Positions 8,610 through 16,745 of a stretch of 45,377 bases of DNA are shown piece after piece. The translations under genes were made by a program, and so were the position numbers. This DNA comes from Alphaproteobacteria bacterium (GTDB lineage Bacteria > Pseudomonadota > Alphaproteobacteria > Geminicoccales > Geminicoccaceae). The first letter of the stretch is position 1, and the number at the start of each line of letters is the position of its first letter. Under the pieces are notes generated by a model. That model did not search any database and was not told the DNA's origin. It worked only from the letters and a program-made list of their open reading frames with translations. Location: contig JAUIID010000014.1 of the NCBI GenBank assembly GCA_030431615.1, positions 1 to 45,377 of the forward strand, written 5' to 3'.

Positions 8610-9023
8610 ATGCCCCATTTCACGACGATCAAGGCCCGCGGTGTCGGCCTTGTCGAGGTCTTTCGCAATCCGTCGTCGCGCGAGTGGCGCGATCTCCTGC
8701 GCATCGCCGATCCGATCGATGGTGTCAGGGCCTATCACGTCGAAGGCGATCTCTATGCTTGGGGCTCCTTGCCCCTGCATCGAGACCTGCGACCCTGGCT
8801 CCGCCCCGAGATCGACGCCGAAGCCGGGCTCTGGATCGGCGTGCAGATCGCACCGCAGCTCCACGCCGTAACGGTCACCGAAGCCACCTCCGCCGCGGGC
8901 GAAACGTCCGAGGTGGCCGATGCGTGTCCCGCCATCGAGCGCTCGCAGCCGCTCCGCCGCCTGCTCGGCAGCGCGTTCAACGTCCGGCATATCGAGCGCG
9001 ACAGGATAGCGGTTCCCGGCTGA
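8610..9023 (+). CDS. Small hypothetical protein
   Basis: A protein of ~137 residues beginning MPHFTTIKARG; an upstream ATG at 8550 gives a less natural, Cys/Arg-rich extension. No signal peptide or membrane segment is seen. It contains mixed alpha/beta sequence (VRAYHVEGDLYAWGSLPLH) and looks like a soluble cytoplasmic protein. No family is recognised. The opposite strand also carries a long open frame, but this frame has the more protein-like amino-acid distribution. It lies divergently from the amidase gene. Confidence 0.5.
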   Translation: MPHFTTIKARGVGLVEVFRNPSSREWRDLLRIADPIDGVRAYHVEGDLYAWGSLPLHRDLRPWLRPEIDAEAGLWIGVQIAPQLHAVTVTEATSAAGETSEVADACPAIERSQPLRRLLGSAFNVRHIERDRIAVPG

Positions 9024-9114
9024 ACAGCTCTGTCTGCCCCTCATCACCGTTGGCCGACGGTGTGCATCGACCCCATATCCCGGTGATCCTGGGACGGTGG
9101 GAGGGGCTGGGGCC

Positions 9115-9774
9115 ATGCAGCTTAGAGCGGACTTCACGGTCGCGGAGGCCGTCGACCTTGCGGCCGTGGACTGGATCGCCTCGCCGATGCCCGGGGTCGA
9201 TCGCAAGATGCTGGACCGCATCGGCGGCGAGGTGGCGCGAGCCACGAGCGTCGTGCGCTACGCGCCGAATAGCCGCTTCAGCGCCCACACCCATGACGGT
9301 GGCGAGGAGTTCCTGGTCCTGGACGGCACGTTCGGCGACGAGCACGGCCGCTATCCCAGCCTGACCTATGTGCGCAACCCGCCCGGCACCAGCCACAGCC
9401 CGATCGTCGAAGACGGCTGCGTCATCCTCGTCAAGCTCCGGCAGTTCGCCGCCGACGACCTGACACCGGTCAGTATCGACACGACGACGCCGGACGCATG
9501 GCAGGCTCTTGCATCTGGTGTGGCGTTGCTCCCTCTCCACCGGCACGGCAGCGAGGTCGTCCGGCTGGAGCGCCTCGCCCCGGGCACGGTGGTCGATCGC
9601 GAGGTCGGACCGGGCGGCATGGAGGCCTTTCTCGTCGACGGCAGCATCGAGAAGGCGGGCCGGCGGCACCGGGCCTGGGCCTGGTTTCGGCAGCCGACGG
9701 GATCGCGGTTTTCGCTGCGTGCCCTCGATGCGAGCCTCCTCTATCTCAAGGAAGGCCACCTGCCGGCCGGCTGA
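9115..9774 (+). CDS. Bicupin protein, ChrR-like cupin
   Basis: A protein of ~219 residues with two cupin barrels. The N-terminal barrel carries the metal-binding set HTHDGGEEFLVLDG plus a later His (GTSHSPIVED). The C-terminal half repeats the fold more loosely (PLHRHGSEVVRLERL). This layout matches ChrR-like anti-ECF-sigma/dioxygenase-type cupins. No ECF sigma factor is adjacent, so a stand-alone metal-dependent enzyme or sensor is more likely than an anti-sigma factor. The ATG is preceded by GGGAGGGG at good distance, which favours this start over the GTG 18 nt upstream. Confidence 0.78.
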   Translation: MQLRADFTVAEAVDLAAVDWIASPMPGVDRKMLDRIGGEVARATSVVRYAPNSRFSAHTHDGGEEFLVLDGTFGDEHGRYPSLTYVRNPPGTSHSPIVEDGCVILVKLRQFAADDLTPVSIDTTTPDAWQALASGVALLPLHRHGSEVVRLERLAPGTVVDREVGPGGMEAFLVDGSIEKAGRRHRAWAWFRQPTGSRFSLRALDASLLYLKEGHLPAG

Positions 9775-9825
9775 CCGGAAGCGGGCAGGCGTGATCTCCG
9801 GTTTACCGGGCAGGAAAGGCGGGTG

Positions 9826-10491
9826 ATGGAGCTCGTTCCTCTCGACGATTACCGACGTCTCCCCGAAGCGGAGATGGTGGCGCATGCCGAGGGCCTCGCG
9901 GCCGAGCTCGCCCGTCGCCGCACCGTGCGCGACTTTGCCGACGACCCGGTCCCCGAAGCCGTCGTTCTGGCCGCGATCCGGGCGGCGACCACCGCACCCT
10001 CGGGTGCCAACCAGCAACCCTGGCACTTCTGCCTCATCGGTCGTGGCCCGTTGCGCGCCGAGCTGCGGGCCGCGGCCGAGGCGGAGGAGCGCGCCTTCTA
10101 TGCCGAGCGCGCCGGTCCCGAATGGCTCGAGGCACTCGCCCCGCTCGGCACGGACTGGCGCAAACCCTTCCTCGAGACGGCACCCTGGCTCATCGCCGTG
10201 TTCGCCGAGCGCCACGGGATCGCTGCCGACGGCACCCGGCGCAAGCACTACTATGTTGGCGAATCGGTCGGCATCGCCACCGGGCTACTGCTCGCCACGC
10301 TCCATCGGGCAGGGCTTGTCACGCTCACCCATACGCCTTCGCCGATGGGCTTTCTCAACCGGGTCTGCGGTCGGCCGGAACGGGAAAAGCCTTTCGTGCT
10401 GGTCGTCACGGGCTATCCCGCGGTCGATGCCGCAACACCTGCCGCGGCACGAATCAAGAAGCCGCTCCATGAAGTGCTGAGCCGGCGTTGA
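9826..10491 (+). CDS. Nitroreductase family protein
   Basis: A 221-residue flavoprotein of the nitroreductase superfamily. The FMN-binding N-terminal motif RRRTVRDFADDPVPE and the following TTAPSGANQQPWHF are diagnostic, and the C-terminal portion (VGIATGLLLATLHRAGL) forms the conserved helix. Such enzymes reduce nitro compounds, quinones or enones with NAD(P)H; some of this length act as dehydrogenases in cofactor salvage. AGGAAAGG precedes the ATG at a usual distance. The cupin gene ends 52 nt upstream and a TusA-type gene follows 46 nt downstream, so they may share a transcript. Confidence 0.88.
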   Translation: MELVPLDDYRRLPEAEMVAHAEGLAAELARRRTVRDFADDPVPEAVVLAAIRAATTAPSGANQQPWHFCLIGRGPLRAELRAAAEAEERAFYAERAGPEWLEALAPLGTDWRKPFLETAPWLIAVFAERHGIAADGTRRKHYYVGESVGIATGLLLATLHRAGLVTLTHTPSPMGFLNRVCGRPEREKPFVLVVTGYPAVDAATPAAARIKKPLHEVLSRR

Positions 10492-10537
10492 CCAGCCGGC
10501 ACTTGCCCGATCCGGCGTTTGTCGGTTTCATTCGGCC

Positions 10538-10789
10538 ATGAACGACACCCCGCCCCGAGCCGCCGCTGTCCTCGTCGATGCGCGCGGACTCAGTTGTCCA
10601 CTGCCGCTGCTCGAGGCGCGGCGGGCACTGGCGCTCTTGCCTGGAGGTGCGACCATCGTCGTGCTCGCCACGGATCCGGCGGCTCCCGAGGATTTCATCG
10701 AGTTCACCGAGGCGACCGGTCATGAGCTCGCCGACGTGGCCGAGCAGGACGGCCTTTTCCGACTGACGCTGATCAAGCGACCGGCCTGA
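10538..10789 (+). CDS. Sulfurtransferase TusA family protein
   Basis: A small 83-residue TusA/SirA-like protein. The sulfur-carrying cysteine is in the N-terminal motif DARGLSCPLPLLEARRAL, matching the CPxP signature. The end (DGLFRLTLIKRP) is the last strand of the two-layer sandwich. Family members relay persulfide sulfur for tRNA thiolation or molybdenum-cofactor and sulfur-oxidation pathways. No partner (TusBCDE, Rhd or DsrE) is present nearby, so the acceptor is unknown. Confidence 0.9.
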   Translation: MNDTPPRAAAVLVDARGLSCPLPLLEARRALALLPGGATIVVLATDPAAPEDFIEFTEATGHELADVAEQDGLFRLTLIKRPA

Positions 10790-10894
10790 GCCGGTCTGGC
10801 GCGCATTGAAGCGACCCCTTGTGGAACCATCTCCGGGTCTGACACTTCATCCAGTGGGAGCTCGCGTTGCGAGCGTGCCGATGAGGAGCGAGCA

Positions 10895-11179
10895 ATGGGC
10901 GCGACGGTCGATTACGAGAAGGCGCTGGACGATCCGGCGGCACACTTCAGTGATCCCGCGGCAGTGAGGTCGGCGCCGGGACTCACGACCGAGCAGAAGG
11001 TCGCGATTCTCCGGCAATGGGAATACGACCAGAGCGAGCTGGCCGTTGCCCAGGAGGAGGGCATGCCTGGCAACGGCGCACCGCTTCTCCAGCGCATCGC
11101 CGAAATCCTGATGGAGCTCGATCCGGCTGGCGATGATCGTCCGGCACCGACCAAGCACCGGGTGCCGCCGAGCAGCTGA
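10895..11179 (+). CDS. Conserved small hypothetical protein
   Basis: A 94-residue soluble protein preceded by GAGGAGCGAGCA at ribosome-binding distance. The central segment (GLTTEQKVAILRQWEYDQ) and the following LAVAQEEGMPG form two helices, a layout I recall from short conserved proteins of many alpha- and gammaproteobacteria with no assigned function. It is charged and lacks a signal peptide. It could be co-transcribed with the gamma-carbonic-anhydrase-like gene 98 nt downstream. Confidence 0.7.
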   Translation: MGATVDYEKALDDPAAHFSDPAAVRSAPGLTTEQKVAILRQWEYDQSELAVAQEEGMPGNGAPLLQRIAEILMELDPAGDDRPAPTKHRVPPSS

Positions 11180-11277
11180 CGCGGCAACCGTCCGGGTTGC
11201 CGAGCGCTTCAAGCCGTGCTTTGCGCTCACACCGAGCGGGCTGCTTTTGCAGGCCGTCGGTAGCGGGAGGGCTAAGC

Positions 11278-11883
11278 GTGGCGCGCATCTATGAATATGC
11301 CGGCATCCGTCCGGTGATCGACGCGAGCGCCTACGTCCACCCCGAGGCCGTCATCATCGGTGACGTGATCATCGGTGTGGGAGTGTACATCGCACCCTTG
11401 GCCTCGTTGCGCGGCGATCTCGGCAGGCTGATCATCGAGGCCGGCGCCAATGTGCAGGACTCCTGCGTCATGCACGGCTTCCCGGGCAAGGACTGCGTCA
11501 TCGAGGAGGACGGGCATGTCGGTCATGGCGCCGTGCTGCACGGCTGCCGGATCGGCCGGAACGCGCTCGTGGGCATGAATTCGACCGTCATGGACGGTGC
11601 GGTGATCGGCGCCAATGCGTTCGTCGCTGCCATGGCCTTCATCAAGGCCGGCTTCGAGGTGCCGGACGGGCATCTGGCGGCAGGCGTTCCGGCGCGCGTG
11701 GTGCGCCCGCTGGAGCCCTCCGAGATCGCCTGGAAGGGAAGGGGCACCGCGGAATACCAGGAGCTTGCGCGCATGTCCGCCCGCACACTCCGGCCCTGCG
11801 AGCCGCTGCGTGCGGTCGAGCCCGACCGGCCCCGCTGTCCCAGCCTCACGGGTGTTCGTCCGAAGTTCGAAAGCCGCGGCTGA
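11278..11883 (+). CDS. Gamma carbonic anhydrase-like protein, PaaY type
   Basis: A 201-residue left-handed beta-helix protein made of hexapeptide repeats (VIIGDVIIGVGVYIAP and similar). Candidate zinc-ligand histidines are in CVMHGF and GHVGHGAVLHGC. The C-terminal extension (WKGRGTAEYQELARM) is the PaaY-type helix rather than the shorter YrdA type. PaaY is a thioesterase/carbonic-anhydrase relative tied to phenylacetate degradation, but no paa genes are in the window. The GTG start is chosen because GGGAGG precedes it at 5-7 nt. It is followed by the rhomboid gene with almost no gap. Confidence 0.85.
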   Translation: MARIYEYAGIRPVIDASAYVHPEAVIIGDVIIGVGVYIAPLASLRGDLGRLIIEAGANVQDSCVMHGFPGKDCVIEEDGHVGHGAVLHGCRIGRNALVGMNSTVMDGAVIGANAFVAAMAFIKAGFEVPDGHLAAGVPARVVRPLEPSEIAWKGRGTAEYQELARMSARTLRPCEPLRAVEPDRPRCPSLTGVRPKFESRG

Positions 11884-11897
11884 AGAGGCAGGCGGCC

Positions 11898-12584
11898 CTG
11901 TTTCCGATCAGGGACCTCAACCGGGCGAAGCGGCTGCCCGTAGTCGCCTGCCTGCTCATCGTCGCGTGCGTCGCAACCTATTTCTGGCAGATCAGTCGGG
12001 ATGGGGGCTTGGACCGCTCCGTGTACAGTCTCGGGCTGATCCCGGCCGTGATCACCGGCCGGGCCGTGCTGGCACCGGAGCTGCAACTCGTGCCCGCCTG
12101 GGCAACTCTCGTTACCTCCATGTTCCTGCATGGCGGCTTCATCCACCTCGCCTCCAACCTGCTCTTCCTCTGGGTCTTCGCGAATAATGTCGAGGACCGG
12201 CTCGGGAATCTCCGCTTCGCCCTCCTCTATCTGGCCGCCGGGCTCGCCGCGGCGGGGTTGCAGATCCTGCCGGACCCCGCCTCGACCGTGCCGATGATCG
12301 GTGCCTCGGGCGCCCTGTCGGGCGTGCTCGGCGCCTATTTCATGCTGTTTCCACGCGCGCGGGTCGTCGTCTTCTTTCCGTTCAGCTTCATGCTGCTGCA
12401 CGAGATCCGGGCCGCCTGGCTGCTCGCGATCTGGTTCGGCTTCCAGCTCTGGAGCGCGTTCTCGGCACCAGCCGACGCCGGTGTAGCCTGGTGGGCGCAT
12501 GTCGGTGGCTTCGTCGCCGGCGCCTTTTTCGTATTGCCGCTCAGCCATCGCCGGTTGCTGTTGCGGCGTGGCCCATGGGGTTGA
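11898..12584 (+). CDS. Rhomboid family intramembrane serine protease
   Basis: An inner-membrane serine protease of the rhomboid family, ~228 residues. The catalytic serine is in GASGALSGVLGAYF and the catalytic histidine in WWAHVGGFVAGAFF; the first membrane helix is PVVACLLIVACVATYF. The first TTG (12009) would remove that helix and the conserved FPIRDLN start, so translation must begin upstream. No ATG, GTG or TTG is available in frame there. The best start is CTG at 11898, with GAGG 9 nt upstream; a CTG at 11880 overlapping the previous stop is the alternative. It is probably coupled to the PaaY-like gene. The substrate is unknown. Confidence 0.85.
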   Translation: MFPIRDLNRAKRLPVVACLLIVACVATYFWQISRDGGLDRSVYSLGLIPAVITGRAVLAPELQLVPAWATLVTSMFLHGGFIHLASNLLFLWVFANNVEDRLGNLRFALLYLAAGLAAAGLQILPDPASTVPMIGASGALSGVLGAYFMLFPRARVVVFFPFSFMLLHEIRAAWLLAIWFGFQLWSAFSAPADAGVAWWAHVGGFVAGAFFVLPLSHRRLLLRRGPWG

Positions 12585-12600
12585 GAGCAGGCGGTCGCGC

Positions 12601-12720
12601 GACATCGTCTAAAATCTTCTGCAATTTATCGATAAAATATAGTTCTAATAAAAACTAAAATAACAAAAAAGAATAAAGTTGTTTTCCCGATAACTTCAAG
12701 AAATCCGAAACGATACTTCT
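12601..12720. promoter_or_regulatory. Very AT-rich upstream region of the DSF synthase gene
   Basis: GC counts are 14 of 60 bases at 12601-12660 and 18 of 60 at 12661-12720, in a replicon that is otherwise clearly GC-rich. It contains A- and T-runs and is followed by 120 nt of ordinary composition up to the rpfF-like start. It is a likely promoter/UP-element region and possible target of an AT-binding silencer such as MucR or an H-NS-like protein (inferred). No clear -35/-10 pair is claimed. Confidence 0.5.
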
Positions 12721-12840
12721 TGCGTCCAGTCAGGAAGGTTAATATTTCTGGCGGCAGGCAAGATCCATAGCCGCAAAATCAGCAAATGCCGGGATTTCCG
12801 CGAGTGCCGCGTGAAGTATCGGTCGCAGGAGGGTAAGAGA

Positions 12841-13797
12841 ATGGCTTTGTCGCATCAGTTCGTTCGTGGGCTGCAGGACGCGGTCAATGACAATTTCGAT
12901 CTCCTGCCTTCCGAGCTGCGCCGCGTGTCGGCACCCGTGGTGCCGCTGCGCCGCCCCTCGCTCGAGGTCGATTTGCCGACGCTGGCGACGCAGCTGGAAT
13001 CCGACACCGGCATCCTCTGGGCCCGCATGAAGCATCAGGACCGGGCCTGCTACACGCCATCACTGGTGGCCGACTCGCGCAGCTACCAGATCTACCTGCA
13101 GGAACAGTGCGGTCACCTGAGCACTGCTGAGATGCCGTTCCGCTATCTCGTCTGGACCTCCGAGGCGAAGGGTGCCTTCAGCCTCGGCGGTGACCTCGCC
13201 TTCTTCACCGAATGCGTGCGCGGCGGCAACGAGCAGGCCCTGCGCGACTATGCGCAACGCTGCATCGACGTGCTGCACGACAACTACAATGCGCTGGGCC
13301 TGCCGGTCCTCACCGTGGCGCTGGTCACGGGCGACGCCATCGGCGGCGGCCTCGAATCGATGATCACGAACGATATCGTGGTGGCCGAGCGCGGGGCGAA
13401 GTTCGGCCTGCCGGAAATCCTCTTCAACCTGTTTCCCGGCATGGGCGGGTACTCCTACCTCGTGCGCAAGATCGGCGAGAAGGCGGCTCGCGTATTCATT
13501 GAGGACGGCAAGTCCAGAAGTGCGGAGGAGATGCTCGAGCTCGGCCTCGTCGACGTGATTGCCGAGCCGGGCCAGGGCGAGGCCGCGTTGCGCGAGCATC
13601 TCGGCAGCCACGGCAGCCGCTTCAACATGCTGCGCACCATCCGCCGCGCCTGCAAGCGGGTCGACCCGGTGCGGAAGACGGAGCTCCTCGACATCGTCAA
13701 CATCTGGGTCGATCTCGCCATGCAGCTCGGCGCCGATGACCTCCGGCGGATGGATTGCCTGGCGCGCGTGCAGGAAAAGAAGCGGGTCAGGAACTGA
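12841..13797 (+). CDS. rpfF: RpfF-type diffusible signal factor synthase
   Basis: A 318-residue crotonase-superfamily protein that aligns by eye with Xanthomonas RpfF. FSLGGDLAFF corresponds to FNLGGDLALF, and FGLPEILFNLFPGMGGYSY to the RpfF block MGLPEVLFDLFPGMGAYSF. The two catalytic glutamates are present at Glu172 (GGGLES) and Glu192 (GLPE), 20 residues apart as in RpfF (Glu141/Glu161). The C-terminal signature (WVDLAMQLGADDLRRMDCL) also matches. RpfF enzymes dehydrate 3-hydroxyacyl-ACP and release cis-2-unsaturated fatty acid signals. The N-terminal ~50 residues are an extension relative to Xanthomonas RpfF. A strong AGGAGG precedes the ATG. It is convergent with the cognate rpfC-like gene. 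An ordinary enoyl-CoA hydratase is much less likely. Confidence 0.88.
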   Translation: MALSHQFVRGLQDAVNDNFDLLPSELRRVSAPVVPLRRPSLEVDLPTLATQLESDTGILWARMKHQDRACYTPSLVADSRSYQIYLQEQCGHLSTAEMPFRYLVWTSEAKGAFSLGGDLAFFTECVRGGNEQALRDYAQRCIDVLHDNYNALGLPVLTVALVTGDAIGGGLESMITNDIVVAERGAKFGLPEILFNLFPGMGGYSYLVRKIGEKAARVFIEDGKSRSAEEMLELGLVDVIAEPGQGEAALREHLGSHGSRFNMLRTIRRACKRVDPVRKTELLDIVNIWVDLAMQLGADDLRRMDCLARVQEKKRVRN

Positions 13798-13983
13798 GGA
13801 GCGGCGTCCTTCCCCGAAGGAAGTGCCCTCTCGGCTTCCCTGTCCGGCGCTCGCAACCCTCACGACCTCAATCGAGGAGCTCGGTCATGTCGGCTCTCGG
13901 ATTCACCATCGCCCCCGAACGCCTGCTCTGCGCCGGAGTCGAGCTCGCCGTCAGGCATCTGGTGAACACCGTGCTGCCGGGCG

Positions 13984-16608
13984 CTAGCCGATTTCTCGAC
14001 GCGACGACGGCGCTTGAAGGGCTCGCTCTTTACACTGCAGCAGTCCTGCTCGGGCCCGCTCGATTTCTCCGCGCAGCAGCTCCAAGTCGCCGGATGCCCG
14101 CATTAGCAACGCGTGGTCGTCGAGGTGTCGCAGACCCACACAGAACTCGAACACCGCCTGCGCGCCGATATGCGCCGAGCTGCTCTTCAGCGCATGCGCA
14201 GCATCCCGGAACGCCCGTGCGTTGCCCTGCGCCACAGCCTCGTGCAGCTCCTTCTCCAGCTGCGTCACATCGAGCAGATAGTCATCGACTACCTGTGCAA
14301 AGAAGCCGTCGCCTGCATCGAGCTCCAGCAGCGTATCGATCTTGCGAGCATCGAGTACGCCCGACCTCGCCGACGTCGCAGCCTGCAGCGACAGCTCCGG
14401 CGCTACCTCGATCGGCGATCGCCCGGCAGCCCGCGCCAGGGCAGCCCGCTCGGCCGCTTCGGGCAGTTGCACCACCGTGGCCGGCTGTGGTGGATGGGCA
14501 CGGGTGCCTTGGCGTGTTCGCTGACCGGCCAGCCGGTCGATCGTCGCCAGCATGTGCAGCGTCTCGATCGGCTTGGTGAGGTAGGCGGAAAAACCGAGCG
14601 ACATGGCCGCTTCGCGGGTCTCGGCCGTGGCGTCGGCGGTCAGGGCCACGATCGGCGGAAGGTCCGGGATCGGCAACATGAAGCGCAGCATCTTCAGCGT
14701 GTTGAAACCGCTCATGCCGGGCATGTTGAGGTCGAGCAGAACGATGTCGAAAACGTTCGCCTCCATGAGCTCGATGCACTCCTCGCCGCTGTCGGCGAGG
14801 GTCACCTCATGGCCGGCATGCTCGAGAATCTTGCCGATCACGTGCTGATTGGTCCGATTGTCCTCGACCAGAAGAATGCTCGACGTGGTTGGCGCCCGAA
14901 GACTGTCGCTGTCGGTCCCACCCTGCAGCTGCTCGTCGACGACGAGGGCCGCGCGCAGGGCGCGCCGGAGACCCGTGTCGCCTTCCGCCTCGGCGAGGTC
15001 GGCGAGGCTGGCTGCAAGATGCTCACGCCGACGCTCGAACAGCGTCACGACGTCGACCGGTTCGTTCGGGCGGCGCTGGTCGAGCGCCTCGACCAGCCTC
15101 TCAACGTCGACGGATGGATCGGCGTCGACCACGAGAATGGCCGTCGGGTTGGAGCTCGACGCGGCCTGGTCGACTGCCGCCACGATATCGGGCTCGGCGA
15201 TGGCCGTGATTGCGAGGCGCTCGAGCCTCGCCAAGGCCCGCTCCGTTGCCGCCCGGCCGCCCAGGACCACGACCTCCGCCCGGCGGCTGAGGCCACGGCC
15301 CGCTTCGGAATCCTCGGCCTCGCCTTCCGTCGGGTCGTGACGCAATGCGAGCTCGACCCAGAAGCTCGAGCCCTGCCCGGGTGCGCTGACGACGCCGATC
15401 GTGCCTTGCATCAGCTCGGTCAGCTCCCTGGCGATGGAGAGGCCGAGCCCCGTCCCGCCGAACCGTCGCAAGGTGTCCCCCTCGGCCTGGCCGAAGCTCT
15501 CGAAGATCCTCTGCTGGGCCTCCGCGGCGATGCCGATGCCGGTGTCGTGGACCTCGAAGCGCAGGCGCGGCCGATCTTGCTCGTTGCCGAGCGAGCGGAC
15601 GTCGAGCAGCACACCGCCCTCGTTCGTGAACTTGATGGCATTGGCCGTGAGATTGACGAGAATCTGGTGCAGGGGACCGCGGCCGCCGATCAGCGTCGGC
15701 GGAATGCGTGGATCGAGACGAAGCCGCAGATAGAGGCCCTTGGCCTGCGCCTCATGGTAGAGCATCCGACGCAGCGACGCGAGTTGCCGATGCAGGTCGA
15801 ACCGCTCCTCATCGATGACGAATCGTCCGGCCTCGATCTTGGCGATGTCGAGCACGTCGTTGACGAGAGCCAGGAGGCTGTGGGCGGCGCTTCGTGTGGT
15901 TGCCACCATATCGCGCTGCTCGGCCTCGAGCGGTGTCGTGCGCAAAAGGTCGGTCATGCCGATCACTGCGTTCAACGGCGTGCGGAATTCATGGCTCATC
16001 GTGGCGAGAAAGCGGCTCTTCGCCCGGCTGGCGTCCTCGGCCCTGTGCACGGCTCCCTCGAGCTTGCCGAGCAGGACGGCGAAGTAGCCGGGCAGCATGA
16101 CGAGAGAGAGGACGAGCCCGACATCGAGCACGGCGAGGCCTTGCCAGGCAGGCGACAGGCTGACCACAGGAATGAACAGCACCGCGCTCAGCACAGCGGA
16201 CACGGCGAGATAGAGCCGGCCGTAGCGAAAACCGTGCCCGAGAATCGACCAGAGCAGCAGCGGGAAGAACAGCATCGCCGCCTCGCCACCAGCGAACATG
16301 GCACCGTTGACGCCGATGGCATCGGTGACGATGCCACAGAATCGTCGCGCCGGGCTGACGCGGGGGCGGGCCAGCAGGTGGACGAGCAGGCCAAGTGAAG
16401 CTGTCGCCGCGAAGGCGTAGATCAGGGAGCTGTCGCGAATGATCCGGGCAGCGTCCTTGGCCTCGTGATCGACGGAGATGATGTAGAGGAACATGGCCGT
16501 CGTGATCACGATGCGGATGACGATCTGCTCGTGCTCACTGTCGGCGCGGCCCGTGAGGCGGCGGTGCAGCCAATTCCAGGCTCTGCGCAACTCGTCGGCC
16601 AGACTCAT
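13984..16608 (-). CDS. rpfC: RpfC-type hybrid sensor histidine kinase
   Basis: An 874-residue membrane hybrid kinase. The N-terminus (NWLHRRLTGRADSEHEQ) closely matches the DSF-sensing N-terminus of Xanthomonas RpfC, followed by several membrane helices at ~28-185. HisKA carries His206 (SHEFRTPLNAVIGM); HATPase boxes are DTGIGIA and GTGLGLSIA. Residues ~444-560 resemble a degenerate receiver, absent from Xanthomonas RpfC. A complete receiver follows with phospho-acceptor Asp626 (LLDLNMPGMSG) and Lys679, then an HPt domain with His805 (AHALKSSSAHIGA). The family senses DSF and relays phosphate to RpfG. Here the next gene upstream encodes an RpfG-like receiver with a different output. It is convergent with rpfF. 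Confidence 0.9.
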   Translation of the reverse strand: MSLADELRRAWNWLHRRLTGRADSEHEQIVIRIVITTAMFLYIISVDHEAKDAARIIRDSSLIYAFAATASLGLLVHLLARPRVSPARRFCGIVTDAIGVNGAMFAGGEAAMLFFPLLLWSILGHGFRYGRLYLAVSAVLSAVLFIPVVSLSPAWQGLAVLDVGLVLSLVMLPGYFAVLLGKLEGAVHRAEDASRAKSRFLATMSHEFRTPLNAVIGMTDLLRTTPLEAEQRDMVATTRSAAHSLLALVNDVLDIAKIEAGRFVIDEERFDLHRQLASLRRMLYHEAQAKGLYLRLRLDPRIPPTLIGGRGPLHQILVNLTANAIKFTNEGGVLLDVRSLGNEQDRPRLRFEVHDTGIGIAAEAQQRIFESFGQAEGDTLRRFGGTGLGLSIARELTELMQGTIGVVSAPGQGSSFWVELALRHDPTEGEAEDSEAGRGLSRRAEVVVLGGRAATERALARLERLAITAIAEPDIVAAVDQAASSSNPTAILVVDADPSVDVERLVEALDQRRPNEPVDVVTLFERRREHLAASLADLAEAEGDTGLRRALRAALVVDEQLQGGTDSDSLRAPTTSSILLVEDNRTNQHVIGKILEHAGHEVTLADSGEECIELMEANVFDIVLLDLNMPGMSGFNTLKMLRFMLPIPDLPPIVALTADATAETREAAMSLGFSAYLTKPIETLHMLATIDRLAGQRTRQGTRAHPPQPATVVQLPEAAERAALARAAGRSPIEVAPELSLQAATSARSGVLDARKIDTLLELDAGDGFFAQVVDDYLLDVTQLEKELHEAVAQGNARAFRDAAHALKSSSAHIGAQAVFEFCVGLRHLDDHALLMRASGDLELLRGEIERARAGLLQCKERALQAPSSRREIG

Positions 16609-16745
16609 GCCTCGTTCATTCGCAGCAGGTCAACGGTCACTCCGGCGCGACCGTCGCCGCGACTACGGTCGATCGCCTGGCGCTGAGAAACACCCGATCC
16701 GGATCGTGCTGTCCACGGCCACGATCCCCTCGACACCCCACCGCG

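Noticed and set aside
12841-13797. Ordinary enoyl-CoA hydratase
   Set aside because: RpfF-specific motifs and the adjacent rpfC-like gene fit DSF synthase better.
13809-13823. Short hairpin CTTCC-CCGAA-GGAAG after rpfF as terminator
   Set aside because: Only 5 bp with no U-run; too weak to call.
13887-14579. Plus-strand open frame starting MSALGFTIAPERLL after a good GAGGAG site
   Set aside because: It soon runs antisense through the 3' end of the rpfC-like gene and becomes Arg/Ser/Pro-rich, as shadows do in GC-rich DNA. A peptide of ~45 residues cannot be excluded but is not supported.
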